A stretch of 9,696 nucleotides of DNA, from positions 1 to 9,696 of the forward strand of contig CAJQNM010000575.1 of assembly GCA_905479665.1 (NCBI GenBank). The letters are read 5' to 3'. The DNA comes from an uncultured Saprospiraceae bacterium (GTDB lineage: Bacteria > Bacteroidota > Bacteroidia > Chitinophagales > Saprospiraceae). The stretch's first letter is position 1; every line of letters starts with the position of its first letter. A model generated the notes under the pieces. The model was not told the origin of the DNA. It worked only from the letters and a program-made list of their open reading frames with translations, and made no database searches. The translations under genes were made by a program, and so were the position numbers. Shown here one piece after another: positions 1 to 7,881 of this stretch.

Positions 1-670
1 TCTCCCATTTGGACATATCATTTCCAAAAACGGTCTCGCCTATGCCAAAAGTAAAATAGGCTTGCCCATCCGCAGCTCGCTCTTCCAGCGTGATCGAACT
101 GGAAGCATTTTCTAGCTTCCTCAAGGCATCTCGATAAATCAGCTCCTGACCTGTATAGGTAGGTCTAAAGATCTGATTTGTTGTACTCTGACCCAAGCCA
201 GCTTCATCGTAGGGTATGTCGCCGTAGAGATCCGTGGTTCTTAGGGTAAGTAAGGCATGCACAATATCCACTATGGCTTGTCGATTTACATTGAGATTAG
301 CACTGGGTCCACCATTAATTTCATCGAAAGTGGTTTGGATCGCCTGAATATCTCGTAGGGTACCGAAGTACTTATTCCATACAGATTCTATACCTCGTAC
401 ATTTACTTCGACTTCAAATTCTGAGTCAAGATCTGTAGCAGAGAGCTGTGACCAATCGTACGTGTGATGGTTTTGTATATATAGTGCGTTGTTTCCATTT
501 TGACTGATTGGTATGCTCCTCACAACCGAATTAAAGAGTAAAGCGGGTGTCGAAGCAGCGGGATTTTTCGGATCCGTATTTAGATCTGCAAAATCATCGG
601 TGCATTGGATGGTACACAAGGCCAAAGCAATGAAGAATGTGGCTGGCACCTTTATATTTCGAATTTTCAT
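1..670 (-). CDS. SusD/RagB-like outer-membrane nutrient-binding lipoprotein (partial, C-terminus off the left edge)
   Basis: The N-terminal 223 residues are present; the frame is open to base 1. SusD-like proteins sit on the cell surface as a lid over their SusC partner and capture glycans or other nutrients. Seen in the sequence: a basic, hydrophobic leader ending at Cys23, followed by Thr-Asp-Asp-Phe. The acidic residues after the cysteine fit the surface-export signal of Bacteroidota lipoproteins. An N-terminal 'DLNTDPKNP' segment (residues 29-37) and 'DLYGDIPYDEA' (about 147-157) are typical of the SusD-like_2 type of RagB/SusD proteins. The ATG at 670 is the only start that places the leader correctly. 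It lies 30 bp after the susC stop, so the two are almost certainly co-transcribed. The -1 residue before Cys23 is Gln, unusual for a lipobox. The substrate cannot be read from this fragment. Confidence 0.9.
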   Translation of the reverse strand, partial: MKIRNIKVPATFFIALALCTIQCTDDFADLNTDPKNPAASTPALLFNSVVRSIPISQNGNNALYIQNHHTYDWSQLSATDLDSEFEVEVNVRGIESVWNKYFGTLRDIQAIQTTFDEINGGPSANLNVNRQAIVDIVHALLTLRTTDLYGDIPYDEAGLGQSTTNQIFRPTYTGQELIYRDALRKLENASSSITLEERAADGQAYFTFGIGETVFGNDMSKWE

Positions 671-700
671 TTTATTCAACTTTTGATTAAATAAGTAATA

Positions 701-3700
701 CTAAAATCCTGTGTTGAGAACCACTCCATACTGACGGGAACCAGGAAGTGCGCCCCACTCAATACCCTGATTGAATCCAGATCCATTCAGGCCTTCGGGG
801 TTGATATTATCTGGGGCATTGTCATATAGGTAAAATAGGTTCCTACCTACCAACGAAATCCTCGCATTTTGCAAAAATCCAATTTTCTCAATAAGTGGCG
901 CAGGGAAATCATAGGATAAACTCAGTTCCCTCATCTTGACGTAGCTGTTGTCAGAGACGAAAGGTGTGGTAATACCTGGGCCCCAACTAAATACATCGAG
1001 ATGGGAATAAACGTATGATTGCACTTTGTCGTTTGGCGTACCATCCGCATACACTCCTGGTTTTAGCAACCCATTGTTATACGTCGTTTCGACTCCAGCA
1101 TCATCTGTAAAAACCCAAGGTTGGCCACCAAACTCAGCATTCCGGCCCTCCAACGACTGCGGGCTTTGCCCAAATCCAACCGCGGTGGCATGCGTGCCCC
1201 AAAATACATCGCCTCCCATCTTAAAGTCTACCAGAGCGGTGAGCGTCACTCCTTTGTACGAGACGGTATTTCTCAATCCTGCAAGCCAATCTGGAGACGC
1301 ATTTCCCAGTGGCTCGCGACTGTCGGTCACCTCGTACCATTGGCCATTTTCGTCGATAATGCGATTGTCTGGCACACGCTCACTGTCATCGGTCACGCCA
1401 TTTCCATTTCCGTCAAAGTAGGTATAGTCCCAGCCGATAATGGTCCCAAATTCTTCGCCCGGTCGAGCGACAATCGAGGGCCCAAAGTTGCCAAACAGGT
1501 TTTTACCTAAAATCAATTGCTCTGCGCCTTCGGTGAGGCTCTCTACCACGTTGCTGTTTCTGCTAAAGTTGATGCCGACATCCCATGACACTTTCTCAGA
1601 GCGAAGTGGTGAAAATCCGAGTAAGACCTCTATTCCCTTATTTCTCACCTCGCCCGTATTGAAACGTAGCTTGGAGTAGCCGGAGGTAATCGGCACTGGT
1701 GCCTCCAAAATTTGATCGTAGGAATAAATATTATAGTAGGTAAAATCCAAGCTCAAGCGATCATTAAATAAGCGTAAATCTAGCCCTCCTTCGAATGAGT
1801 TTTGACGTTCAGGCTTTAGACTGAGTGGAGGGATAGTGCCGTTTACAGATGCATAGGGTGCACCGGCAAAATTGCCACTGTTGAGCCTGGCTCCCGTTTG
1901 GTACGGATCGGTATCGTTACCGACCTGGGCGTAGGCAAGTCGCAGCTTGGCAAAGGAAAGCACATCGTTTGTAAGCCCCAGCGCTTCTGTCACATCTAGG
2001 CCAACAGAAACAGAGGGATAAAAATAGGAATTGCTTCCTGCAGGCAGCGTAGAGGTCCAGTCATTCCGACCAGTGATTTGTAGGAAAAGATAATTCTTAA
2101 AAGAAAAATCGACCGCAGCAAAAACTGACTGGATTTCCTTATCGTAAAAACCTTCACTGGGCAATAAATGATCTGTAGCGTATTTTGAATTGATGGTCGT
2201 TGGGAAGTCTACATTGCGAGTAGTAAATAGATTTGGAAATACAAAATTACGATTGCCATTTTTACCGAAAAGGGAATAATATGATCGCTTGTAAAACTCA
2301 CCACCTGCATACGCATTCACCTTCAGTGACTGACCTAGCGACTGCTCTTTCAGCCGTAAAAAGGCGGTATGATTCTGAATGCGATTTCTCGCCAGAGTAT
2401 GAGAGTAACGACCACCCAGTACGCGATCAATATCTGTGGGCGTTCTTTTAGATATGTTATCATCATTGTAGTTGTCAATGCCCAATCTTCCTTCCAAGAC
2501 CAAAAAGCTGGTGAGGTCAATCGACAGTCCCAGAGACCCCATCAAACGGTCACGATTGCGCGTTTCATTATTTTCAAAAAGATTCCACCAGAAAGATCCC
2601 GTTCTACCTCGACCTCTTCCAAGCGCATCATTCTTGGGATACCCGATGCCCGCCGGCGCTCTTGTGCCATCAGACTGCTTGTAAATGCCACGTTCGAGCT
2701 CAGGTCGGTAGCTTCTGCCCCAGTTGTAGGTGAGATTTTTTCCAATCGAACTCTCGCTATTTCCCAAATGTGGGGAGTTTAGTGTACTAGCATTGATGTA
2801 GCTGATGCTTGCCGTAGCGCGCACTTTCGAAGTCACATTCACATTGGTATTCACGTTAATCGTACTTTGTGATCGATCTGTATTGGGTACCACCGGAGTT
2901 GTTTCAAGTTGGGTGAGTGACACCCGAAAATTTCCTAAATCACTACCCCCAGAAAACGCCAGATTGTACGAAGACTGAAGTCCCTCACTAAAAAAGCTAC
3001 TGATGTTATCCGGTTGCGGTGAGAACGGAAGGGTCTCACCATTCCACCAGCGTACTGGGGTGCCATCCATTTCCGGGCCCCAACTGGCACCCGAACCCCA
3101 AAAGCCGATCGCGGGCAAGAGATTATTGCCTTGGTCATCTTGTTCGAACTGTGGGGGAGCCACCGAGGCACTTCCCTCGCCAAAGACATTTTGCACATCT
3201 CTAAAACGATAGGGATCGTTGACCATCTGACTCATGTTGAAGTCGATTCCCAAACCATCTCCTTTACTCCCTTTTTTGGTTGTGATCAACACCACCCCAT
3301 TGGCACCACGAGAGCCGTAAAGTGCTGCGGCATTGGGTCCTTTGAGTACGGTGATATCCCCGATATCCCAAGTGTTCAGGTTGTTGATTCCTGATCCCCA
3401 ATCTTTTCCATTGTCGGTGCTCAATAAACTACCAGAGCCTGCACCCGATATACTGTTTTCGATCGGTACCCCATCGACAATGATAAGTGGTTGATTTTTT
3501 CCTTGCACTAGTGAATTGTTGCCTCGGATCGTCACTCGGACGCTTCCGCCAGCGACACCATTGCCTTCTGAAATCTGTACTCCAGCCACCTTACCCGTCA
3601 GCGAATTGAGGACATTGTGGGTCGCTGAGGCGGCAATCTCTCCACCACCAATTCTTTCTACCGCGTAACCCAGTGCTCGCTCTTCTCTACCGATTCCCAA

Positions 3701-4033
3701 AGCAGTCACCACTACTTCGTTAAGAGTCGCTCCTTCTTCAAGAATTACTTCCAGAATATTTCTACCGGATACCTTCAATTCCTGGGTTTGATGTCCCGTG
3801 TAGGAAATGACCAATGTAGGATCTTCCCCTTCCATAGTGAGATCAAAGCCTCCGTCCAGATCTGTGACGGTACCATTGTTAGTGCCCTTCTCAAATACGG
3901 AAGCACCAATCAGGGGTGTTCCGGAATCTCCGACCACCGTTCCGCGTACAGATTGAGCCGAAGCCCACTGAAACGAAAACGAGATCATTCCTATCATAAG
4001 CAGATAGAATCTTGCTACTTTCTTTACATCCAT
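701..4033 (-). CDS. SusC/RagA-family TonB-dependent outer-membrane transporter
   Basis: This is a complete 1110-residue SusC-type transporter, a normal length for the family. It forms an outer-membrane beta barrel that imports oligomeric nutrients using TonB energy together with its SusD lid. Order of parts: signal peptide (residues 1-26, cleavage probably WASA|Q); carboxypeptidase-D regulatory-like domain (about 28-100, with 'GTPLIGASVFEKG'); the SusC signature 'LNEVVVTALG' (104-113), the usual TonB-contact region; plug domain (about 117-255) with 'GVQI', 'IRGNNSL', 'PLIIVDGVP', 'ITVLKGPNAAALYGSRGANG' and 'VLITTKKG'; then the barrel, ending in the aromatic C-terminus 'GVVLNTGF'. There is no extra N-terminal STN domain, so sigma/anti-sigma trans-envelope signalling is unlikely and control by the divergent LacI gene is more plausible. 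It is the first gene of a susC-susD operon. Family assignment is certain; the imported substrate is not known. Confidence 0.97.
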   Translation of the reverse strand: MDVKKVARFYLLMIGMISFSFQWASAQSVRGTVVGDSGTPLIGASVFEKGTNNGTVTDLDGGFDLTMEGEDPTLVISYTGHQTQELKVSGRNILEVILEEGATLNEVVVTALGIGREERALGYAVERIGGGEIAASATHNVLNSLTGKVAGVQISEGNGVAGGSVRVTIRGNNSLVQGKNQPLIIVDGVPIENSISGAGSGSLLSTDNGKDWGSGINNLNTWDIGDITVLKGPNAAALYGSRGANGVVLITTKKGSKGDGLGIDFNMSQMVNDPYRFRDVQNVFGEGSASVAPPQFEQDDQGNNLLPAIGFWGSGASWGPEMDGTPVRWWNGETLPFSPQPDNISSFFSEGLQSSYNLAFSGGSDLGNFRVSLTQLETTPVVPNTDRSQSTINVNTNVNVTSKVRATASISYINASTLNSPHLGNSESSIGKNLTYNWGRSYRPELERGIYKQSDGTRAPAGIGYPKNDALGRGRGRTGSFWWNLFENNETRNRDRLMGSLGLSIDLTSFLVLEGRLGIDNYNDDNISKRTPTDIDRVLGGRYSHTLARNRIQNHTAFLRLKEQSLGQSLKVNAYAGGEFYKRSYYSLFGKNGNRNFVFPNLFTTRNVDFPTTINSKYATDHLLPSEGFYDKEIQSVFAAVDFSFKNYLFLQITGRNDWTSTLPAGSNSYFYPSVSVGLDVTEALGLTNDVLSFAKLRLAYAQVGNDTDPYQTGARLNSGNFAGAPYASVNGTIPPLSLKPERQNSFEGGLDLRLFNDRLSLDFTYYNIYSYDQILEAPVPITSGYSKLRFNTGEVRNKGIEVLLGFSPLRSEKVSWDVGINFSRNSNVVESLTEGAEQLILGKNLFGNFGPSIVARPGEEFGTIIGWDYTYFDGNGNGVTDDSERVPDNRIIDENGQWYEVTDSREPLGNASPDWLAGLRNTVSYKGVTLTALVDFKMGGDVFWGTHATAVGFGQSPQSLEGRNAEFGGQPWVFTDDAGVETTYNNGLLKPGVYADGTPNDKVQSYVYSHLDVFSWGPGITTPFVSDNSYVKMRELSLSYDFPAPLIEKIGFLQNARISLVGRNLFYLYDNAPDNINPEGLNGSGFNQGIEWGALPGSRQYGVVLNTGF

Positions 4034-4247
4034 TTTTAGCAGTTGTTAGAGTTATTTAAAGAGTAAGCGTTAACGCTTACGCAGCGTACCAGTTAAAGCA
4101 GCATCAGGACCGCAATCAAGTCATCAAAGGACGGTGAAAAGCGGACACAAAAACACTGCGTTAAGGTACACGCAAGACAATAATAGGACTATTTGTCGGT
4201 TATTTAACAAAAAATCTGGCCAAAAGCATACTTTTGAAAATTATTAG
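4034..4247. promoter_or_regulatory. divergent susC / lacI intergenic control region
   Basis: This 214-bp region separates the two divergent start codons and must contain both promoters. The only strong element is the perfect palindrome listed separately. A GCGTTAAG at 4158-4165 matches seven of the eight bases of the palindrome's inner GCGTTAAC and could be an auxiliary half-site. I found no convincing Bacteroidota -33/-7 pair (TTTG plus TAnnTTTG at about 19-21 bp spacing) on either strand. Confidence 0.6.
4063..4080. promoter_or_regulatory. 18-bp perfect palindrome, candidate LacI-family operator
   Basis: GTAAGCGTTAACGCTTAC reads identically on both strands. It ends 29 bp upstream of the susC ATG, a position where a bound repressor would block susC transcription or promoter escape. 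It is 167 bp from the lacI start. LacI-family operators are typically AT-flanked palindromes with CG steps; here two CG steps flank a TTAA centre instead of one central CG. That the adjacent LacI protein binds it is inferred from symmetry, position and gene neighbourhood. Confidence 0.65.
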
Positions 4248-5345
4248 ATGAACCGCCTTCCTCGCTTAAAAGACATCGCACGCTTGGCCGATGTGTCGAT
4301 TGGCACCGTAGATCGAGTGATGCATAACCGTGGTCGTGTCTCTAAAGAGACGCGTCTGAAAGTACTCAAGATCGCTCAGGAGATTGGGTACAAACCCAAT
4401 ATTCATGCCTCCATCTTGGCCAGCAATAAGACCCAGATCTCACTCTGTCAGATGATACCTCGCAAGGGTCAATCACCCTACTGGGATCATGCCCATGATG
4501 GCATTGAGTCAGCTATAGCTGAATTTAAGAGTTACAATGTCAAGGTGGACAACCTCGATTTTGACCTTCACTCACCAGACGATTTTGAACGGCAGGCCCA
4601 ATTGATAAAAGCCAACGATTATGATGGTTTGCTGGTTGCTCCAATATTTCATAGCGAGTGGTCTAAACTCTATGTCACCTTACAGGATAAAAACATTCTC
4701 CATTCGCTGATCAATACGCTCCCAAATGATGAAAGCAAGTCCTTCCTGTGCTATGTAGGACCACACTCCTTCCAGAGTGGAAGACTCGCGGCCGGACTTC
4801 TCTCCCTTCATTCCAAACCGGGTGACAAAGTACTCATGGTGCCCTTAGAACGTGATTTCCATAATGCGGACCACATGCTGGAAAAAGAAAAGGGACTACG
4901 TGAACGGTTTAGCGAGATCAATCCCCTCGTGAAAGTCCTCACAAAGGAGTTTGAGGAATATAACAACCAGGAAGGTCTCATTCGCTTTCTCAAGGATCAA
5001 ATTGATCTGCATCCTACTCTCACGGCTATCTACACTAGTGCCTCGCGTATTCATCTTATTGCCAAAGCCCTGTCGATCATGCAGATTACCCATATTAAAT
5101 TGGTTGGTTACGATACCATCGAAAAAAACATGGAACATCTGAATCGGGGAAATATCCACTACCTGATCAACCAAAATCCTCGGGTCATGGGATATCTGGG
5201 GTTTAATAACCTTTGCAAATATCTCTTTTTCGGCACACGACCAGAGACGCTCACATTTATGCCACTTGATGTCGTTTTGGCAGAAAATGCCTGGTATTAT
5301 GAAAATCACTATCTGCTTAAATCAAAGCAAGCCATCCCGATTTAA
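4248..5345 (+). CDS. LacI-family transcriptional regulator
   Basis: This 365-residue regulator has the standard LacI layout. The N-terminal helix-turn-helix spans residues 7-51 ('LKDIARLADVSIGTVDRVMH', then 'GRVSKETR' and 'IGYKPN'). The hinge follows at about 51-60, where Leu57 occupies the position of the minor-groove-intercalating leucine, although the usual 'AR' of this motif is 'AS'. From about 64 to 345 is a periplasmic-binding-protein-like effector domain, closer to the sugar ABC-type binding fold (Peripla_BP_4) common in Bacteroidota LacI proteins. It includes 'SPYWDHAHDGIESA' and 'KLVGYDTIEKN'. The ATG at 4248 is chosen because the helix-turn-helix starts almost immediately after it. 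It probably binds DNA in the cytoplasm and responds to a sugar-like ligand. Divergence from susC and the nearby palindrome suggest it controls the susCD operon. Its ligand is unknown. Confidence 0.95.
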   Translation: MNRLPRLKDIARLADVSIGTVDRVMHNRGRVSKETRLKVLKIAQEIGYKPNIHASILASNKTQISLCQMIPRKGQSPYWDHAHDGIESAIAEFKSYNVKVDNLDFDLHSPDDFERQAQLIKANDYDGLLVAPIFHSEWSKLYVTLQDKNILHSLINTLPNDESKSFLCYVGPHSFQSGRLAAGLLSLHSKPGDKVLMVPLERDFHNADHMLEKEKGLRERFSEINPLVKVLTKEFEEYNNQEGLIRFLKDQIDLHPTLTAIYTSASRIHLIAKALSIMQITHIKLVGYDTIEKNMEHLNRGNIHYLINQNPRVMGYLGFNNLCKYLFFGTRPETLTFMPLDVVLAENAWYYENHYLLKSKQAIPI

Positions 5346-5350
5346 TACCT

Positions 5351-6040
5351 CTACAATTCGACCATCTTTCCTTCATTCATCAATCCGGCCAGCATTGATT
5401 TAAAATTTTCCTTTTTATTAAGATGAGGTAATGGTTCTGACGGCTCCGGCACACCTAAAAAATCACAGAGCGGCCCCCAGCCATCTTTTACCTCGTAGAT
5501 CAAAAGCTTTTCTGCTGGTACATGCTTTTTCACATCTTCATGGTGCGCTTCCCACATTTTTCGCGCAAAGTCTATGTCTCCAAATCGATTCTGCATGCTG
5601 ACTTCGAATATCTGACGCTTGGCAAGTTTTACGCATCCGATCACCTTCCGTAGTCTCGAATCGAAAATTAATTTACTCATCATGCGCAATTTTTCTGGGA
5701 GTGTCTGTGGCCCTGCAGTCCAAATGGTGCTCTCTAGGCTCTTGTACCATTTGTCGAACGGACGAGTGGTTAGTATCACTTTTGCCTCCGGGTATTTTTC
5801 CATGTGCTCCTTGTACCAGGGATAGCATGGGAAATCTACAGACGCTACAAATCCATCATAAATGGTGTCGTAGTCCATCGTGCCACTGCTTTCCATCGAG
5901 AGCCAGTAGGACAATTTTTCTGGATTGTTAAGCAGCTCTTTCATGTGGTAGGTCTTAGCATAACCTAGCGTTTCGAGTGCACGCTTTAGGGTGTTTGTTC
6001 CTGTTCTGGGGAGGCCTGCTCCGATAAATTTGATTGACAT
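5351..6040 (-). CDS. cytoplasmic PAPS-type sulfotransferase (Sulfotransfer_4-like)
   Basis: This is a complete 229-residue protein without a signal peptide or membrane segment. Members of this family transfer a sulfuryl group from PAPS to an acceptor hydroxyl or amine. The PAPS 5'-phosphosulfate loop is visible at residues 7-18 (GAGLPRTGTNTL). The 3'-phosphate-binding strand and helix are at 90-102 ('LTTRPFDKWYKSL', with Arg93 and Ser101 as candidates). 'TLGYAKTYHM' (24-33) and the C-terminal 'VKDGWGPLCDFLGVP' (184-198) are characteristic of the Sulfotransfer_4 group, in which bacterial members are mostly uncharacterised. The ATG at 6040 places the loop six residues from the start, as usual. 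The gene is convergent with lacI, with only 5 bp between stop codons, and divergent from the ASST-like gene. The acceptor is unknown; some relatives are annotated only as P-loop 'sulfotransferase family' proteins. Confidence 0.88.
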   Translation of the reverse strand: MSIKFIGAGLPRTGTNTLKRALETLGYAKTYHMKELLNNPEKLSYWLSMESSGTMDYDTIYDGFVASVDFPCYPWYKEHMEKYPEAKVILTTRPFDKWYKSLESTIWTAGPQTLPEKLRMMSKLIFDSRLRKVIGCVKLAKRQIFEVSMQNRFGDIDFARKMWEAHHEDVKKHVPAEKLLIYEVKDGWGPLCDFLGVPEPSEPLPHLNKKENFKSMLAGLMNEGKMVEL

Positions 6041-6290
6041 TTGGTGGGTTAATTTTGGTACGCTACTCTGCCTCTGTTACCTGGTGAAAATAGGAAAATA
6101 CGTAGTAGGCAGTTTATGGTGTGTTAACCACTTTGTTTATTCCTACTTTAGGGCACCTCTAAAAACCCTACTTTGGTTGCTAACTTGTTCTCTTTTCCTG
6201 CGTTATCATTCCAAACAGAGTTATTAGAGGTGCCCTATAGAGAGTCAACCAAATGAATTTTCCTTGATCAATTCCCCAGTTTCTCTTATC
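6041..6290. promoter_or_regulatory. divergent intergenic region between the two sulfotransferase genes
   Basis: This 250-bp region must carry promoters for the minus-strand sulfotransferase and the plus-strand ASST-like gene. It is dominated by the 89-bp inverted-repeat element at 6149-6237. I could not find a well-spaced Bacteroidota-type -33/-7 pair. A TTTG at 6132-6135 and a TACTTTG at 6169-6175 inside the element resemble the two boxes, but their spacing of 33 bp is too long. Confidence 0.5.
6149..6237. mobile_element. MITE-like inverted-repeat element with TA flanks
   Basis: An 85-bp unit (6151-6235) is bounded by TA on both sides (6149-6150 and 6236-6237), consistent with a TA target duplication. 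Its tips are perfect inverted repeats, GGGCACCTCTAA at 6151-6162 against TTAGAGGTGCCC at 6224-6235. Imperfect symmetry continues inward: the left arm 6151-6184 and right arm 6202-6235 align over 34 nt with a few mismatches and two compensating one-base gaps, around a 17-nt centre (6185-6201). It contains no coding sequence. Size, long terminal inverted repeats and TA flanks fit a miniature inverted-repeat transposable element, perhaps mobilised by an IS5- or IS630-type transposase elsewhere. The transposase assignment is a guess. Alternatively it is a single large hairpin with a regulatory role. Confidence 0.72.
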
Positions 6291-7856
6291 ATGAAATATC
6301 TAGCCCAGGCACTATTCATCTTCTGTTCCTTTTATGCTTGTACCGCACAGGTAGATACGACCACAGTTGTGGAGGACACGAAACCAGATCGAAACATGTT
6401 TGGTCATGGGATTCCCCGGGGGCTTACAGTGAACCAGCCTGGAGTGACTCCCGGATATCTTTTATTTTTTGAGCCAAACGGGCCTCACGCCTATCTGCTC
6501 AATCGTGAAGGAGAGCTCGTACATCAATGGAAAGGCAACTACGGCATTGACAATGGATACTTGATGGAAGATGGATCTTTGGTCTGCGCAGCGCAAGATC
6601 CAGATTTTCCGGTCTTTGCAGGCGGTGGCGAGTATGGACGGATCCAGAAGTATTCCTGGGAAGGGAAGAGACTTTGGGACTTTGAGTACGCAACAGAGGA
6701 CTATCATGCACATCACGATATTGCCGTAATGCCTAATGGAAATATTCTCGCTATTGCCTGGGAATCTAAAACCGCAGACGAGGCGATAGCCAATGGACGA
6801 CGTCCCGAAAAGACTCCGCAGGCAGGAATCTGGCCGGAACATATTGTGGAAATAAAACCCCGTGGCAAAAGCCATGGTGACATTGTTTGGGAATGGCATC
6901 TCTGGGATCACATCATTCAAGACTTTGACTCAACCAAACTCAATTATGGTGATCCTGGTGCGCACCCTGAGCTGATTGACATAAATCTAGGACATAAGAT
7001 ACCGCCACAAATTACGGAAGACAGCATGGATATCCTTCACGCCAAGGGTGGGCAATGGAGAAACCGAACAGCCTTCAATCGAGGCTCTGATGTATTTCAT
7101 TTTAATGCCATTAATTACAATGCTGATTTAGATCAAATTACAGTCAGTTCGCCCGAGCTTTGCGAAATATTTATCATTGATCACAGCACGACAACTAGCG
7201 AAGCAGCCTCACATCAAGGGGGTCGTGCTGGCAGAGGAGGAGACTTACTCTACCGGTGGGGTAATCCACAAAATTATCAGCGCGGAGATTCCATTGATCA
7301 GAGACTGTATTATCAACACGATGTACGCTGGATCGAAGAAGGAAAACCTGGTGCAGGAAATTTGACTCTTTACAATAATAATATTCCAGGTGGCCCTGAC
7401 AATATGAACTACTCTTCTGTTCTTGAGCTCAAGACTCCTCTGCAAACAGATGGGACCTATGCCATTGGGGATGGTGTCAGCTATGGTCCACCAGATCCCA
7501 CCTGGACCTATGTGGCCCCAGATACGTTATCTTTTTGGAGCAGTTTTATTTCTGGTGCTCACCGTATGAAAAACGGGAATACCATGGTGACAGAAGGAGC
7601 CCGTAGCAGATTTTTTGAAGTCACTCCAGATGGAGAAACGATATGGGAGTATCTAAATCAACATCGAGGAAATATTCATAAGCCCAACGGTGATCCCAAC
7701 CCGCCCATGCCCATGACTTTTTCTATGTTTCGGACAACGTTCGTCCCAGCTGATTTCCCTGCCTTTGTTGGTAAAAAACTAGTGCCACTCGATCCGCAGC
7801 CAGCACCTTTTGTTATGCCACCGGCTGCCACTGACGAAGAAGAATTGGATCACTAG
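6291..7856 (+). CDS. secreted arylsulfotransferase-like protein (ASST family, PAPS-independent type)
   Basis: From the ATG at 6291 the product is 521 residues. ASST enzymes act outside the cytoplasm as beta-propellers and move a sulfuryl group from one phenolic sulfate ester to another phenol through a sulfo-histidine, without PAPS. Seen here: a signal peptide (residues 1-20), then the family-typical N-terminal block 'GLTVNQPGVTPGYLLFF' (44-60). Conserved-looking histidine clusters follow: 'YHAHHDIAVMPNGN' (138-151), 'FHFNAINYN' (269-277), 'YQHDVRW' (341-347) and 'GAHRMKNGN' (422-430). The catalytic histidine is presumably among these. Tryptophan-rich blade segments such as 'DIVWEWHLWDH' recur through the protein. 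The leader could end at a TAQ signal-peptidase-I site or form a lipoprotein at Cys17 (FYAC). Mature cysteines are only Cys99 and Cys291. A TTG start nine codons upstream is less likely. The MFS gene follows after 25 bp, indicating an operon. Activity and substrates are inferred from family only. Confidence 0.88.
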   Translation: MKYLAQALFIFCSFYACTAQVDTTTVVEDTKPDRNMFGHGIPRGLTVNQPGVTPGYLLFFEPNGPHAYLLNREGELVHQWKGNYGIDNGYLMEDGSLVCAAQDPDFPVFAGGGEYGRIQKYSWEGKRLWDFEYATEDYHAHHDIAVMPNGNILAIAWESKTADEAIANGRRPEKTPQAGIWPEHIVEIKPRGKSHGDIVWEWHLWDHIIQDFDSTKLNYGDPGAHPELIDINLGHKIPPQITEDSMDILHAKGGQWRNRTAFNRGSDVFHFNAINYNADLDQITVSSPELCEIFIIDHSTTTSEAASHQGGRAGRGGDLLYRWGNPQNYQRGDSIDQRLYYQHDVRWIEEGKPGAGNLTLYNNNIPGGPDNMNYSSVLELKTPLQTDGTYAIGDGVSYGPPDPTWTYVAPDTLSFWSSFISGAHRMKNGNTMVTEGARSRFFEVTPDGETIWEYLNQHRGNIHKPNGDPNPPMPMTFSMFRTTFVPADFPAFVGKKLVPLDPQPAPFVMPPAATDEEELDH

Positions 7857-7881
7857 AACCCTCAATCCAAGACTCTTGCCA

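Noticed and set aside
1026..3394. Several 70-137-codon plus-strand frames opposite susC
   Set aside because: All are antisense shadows of the well-supported susC reading frame.
4229..4236. TACTTTTG, an exact match to the Bacteroidota -7 box TAnnTTTG, just before lacI
   Set aside because: The only upstream TTTG (4192-4195) is 33 bp away, too far, and the implied leader would be about 8 nt. One match of this loose motif is expected by chance in AT-rich DNA.
5346..5350. Bidirectional terminator between lacI and the sulfotransferase
   Set aside because: The gap is 5 bp and no inverted repeat with flanking A/T runs is present around it.
6264..6290. Upstream TTG start for the ASST-like gene
   Set aside because: The ATG at 6291 directly begins a standard signal peptide; the nine extra residues would precede it without a role.
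7810..7881. Upstream TTG start for the MFS transporter, overlapping the ASST-like gene
   Set aside because: It adds 24 mostly hydrophilic residues before the first membrane helix; the ATG at 7882 is normal for the family.
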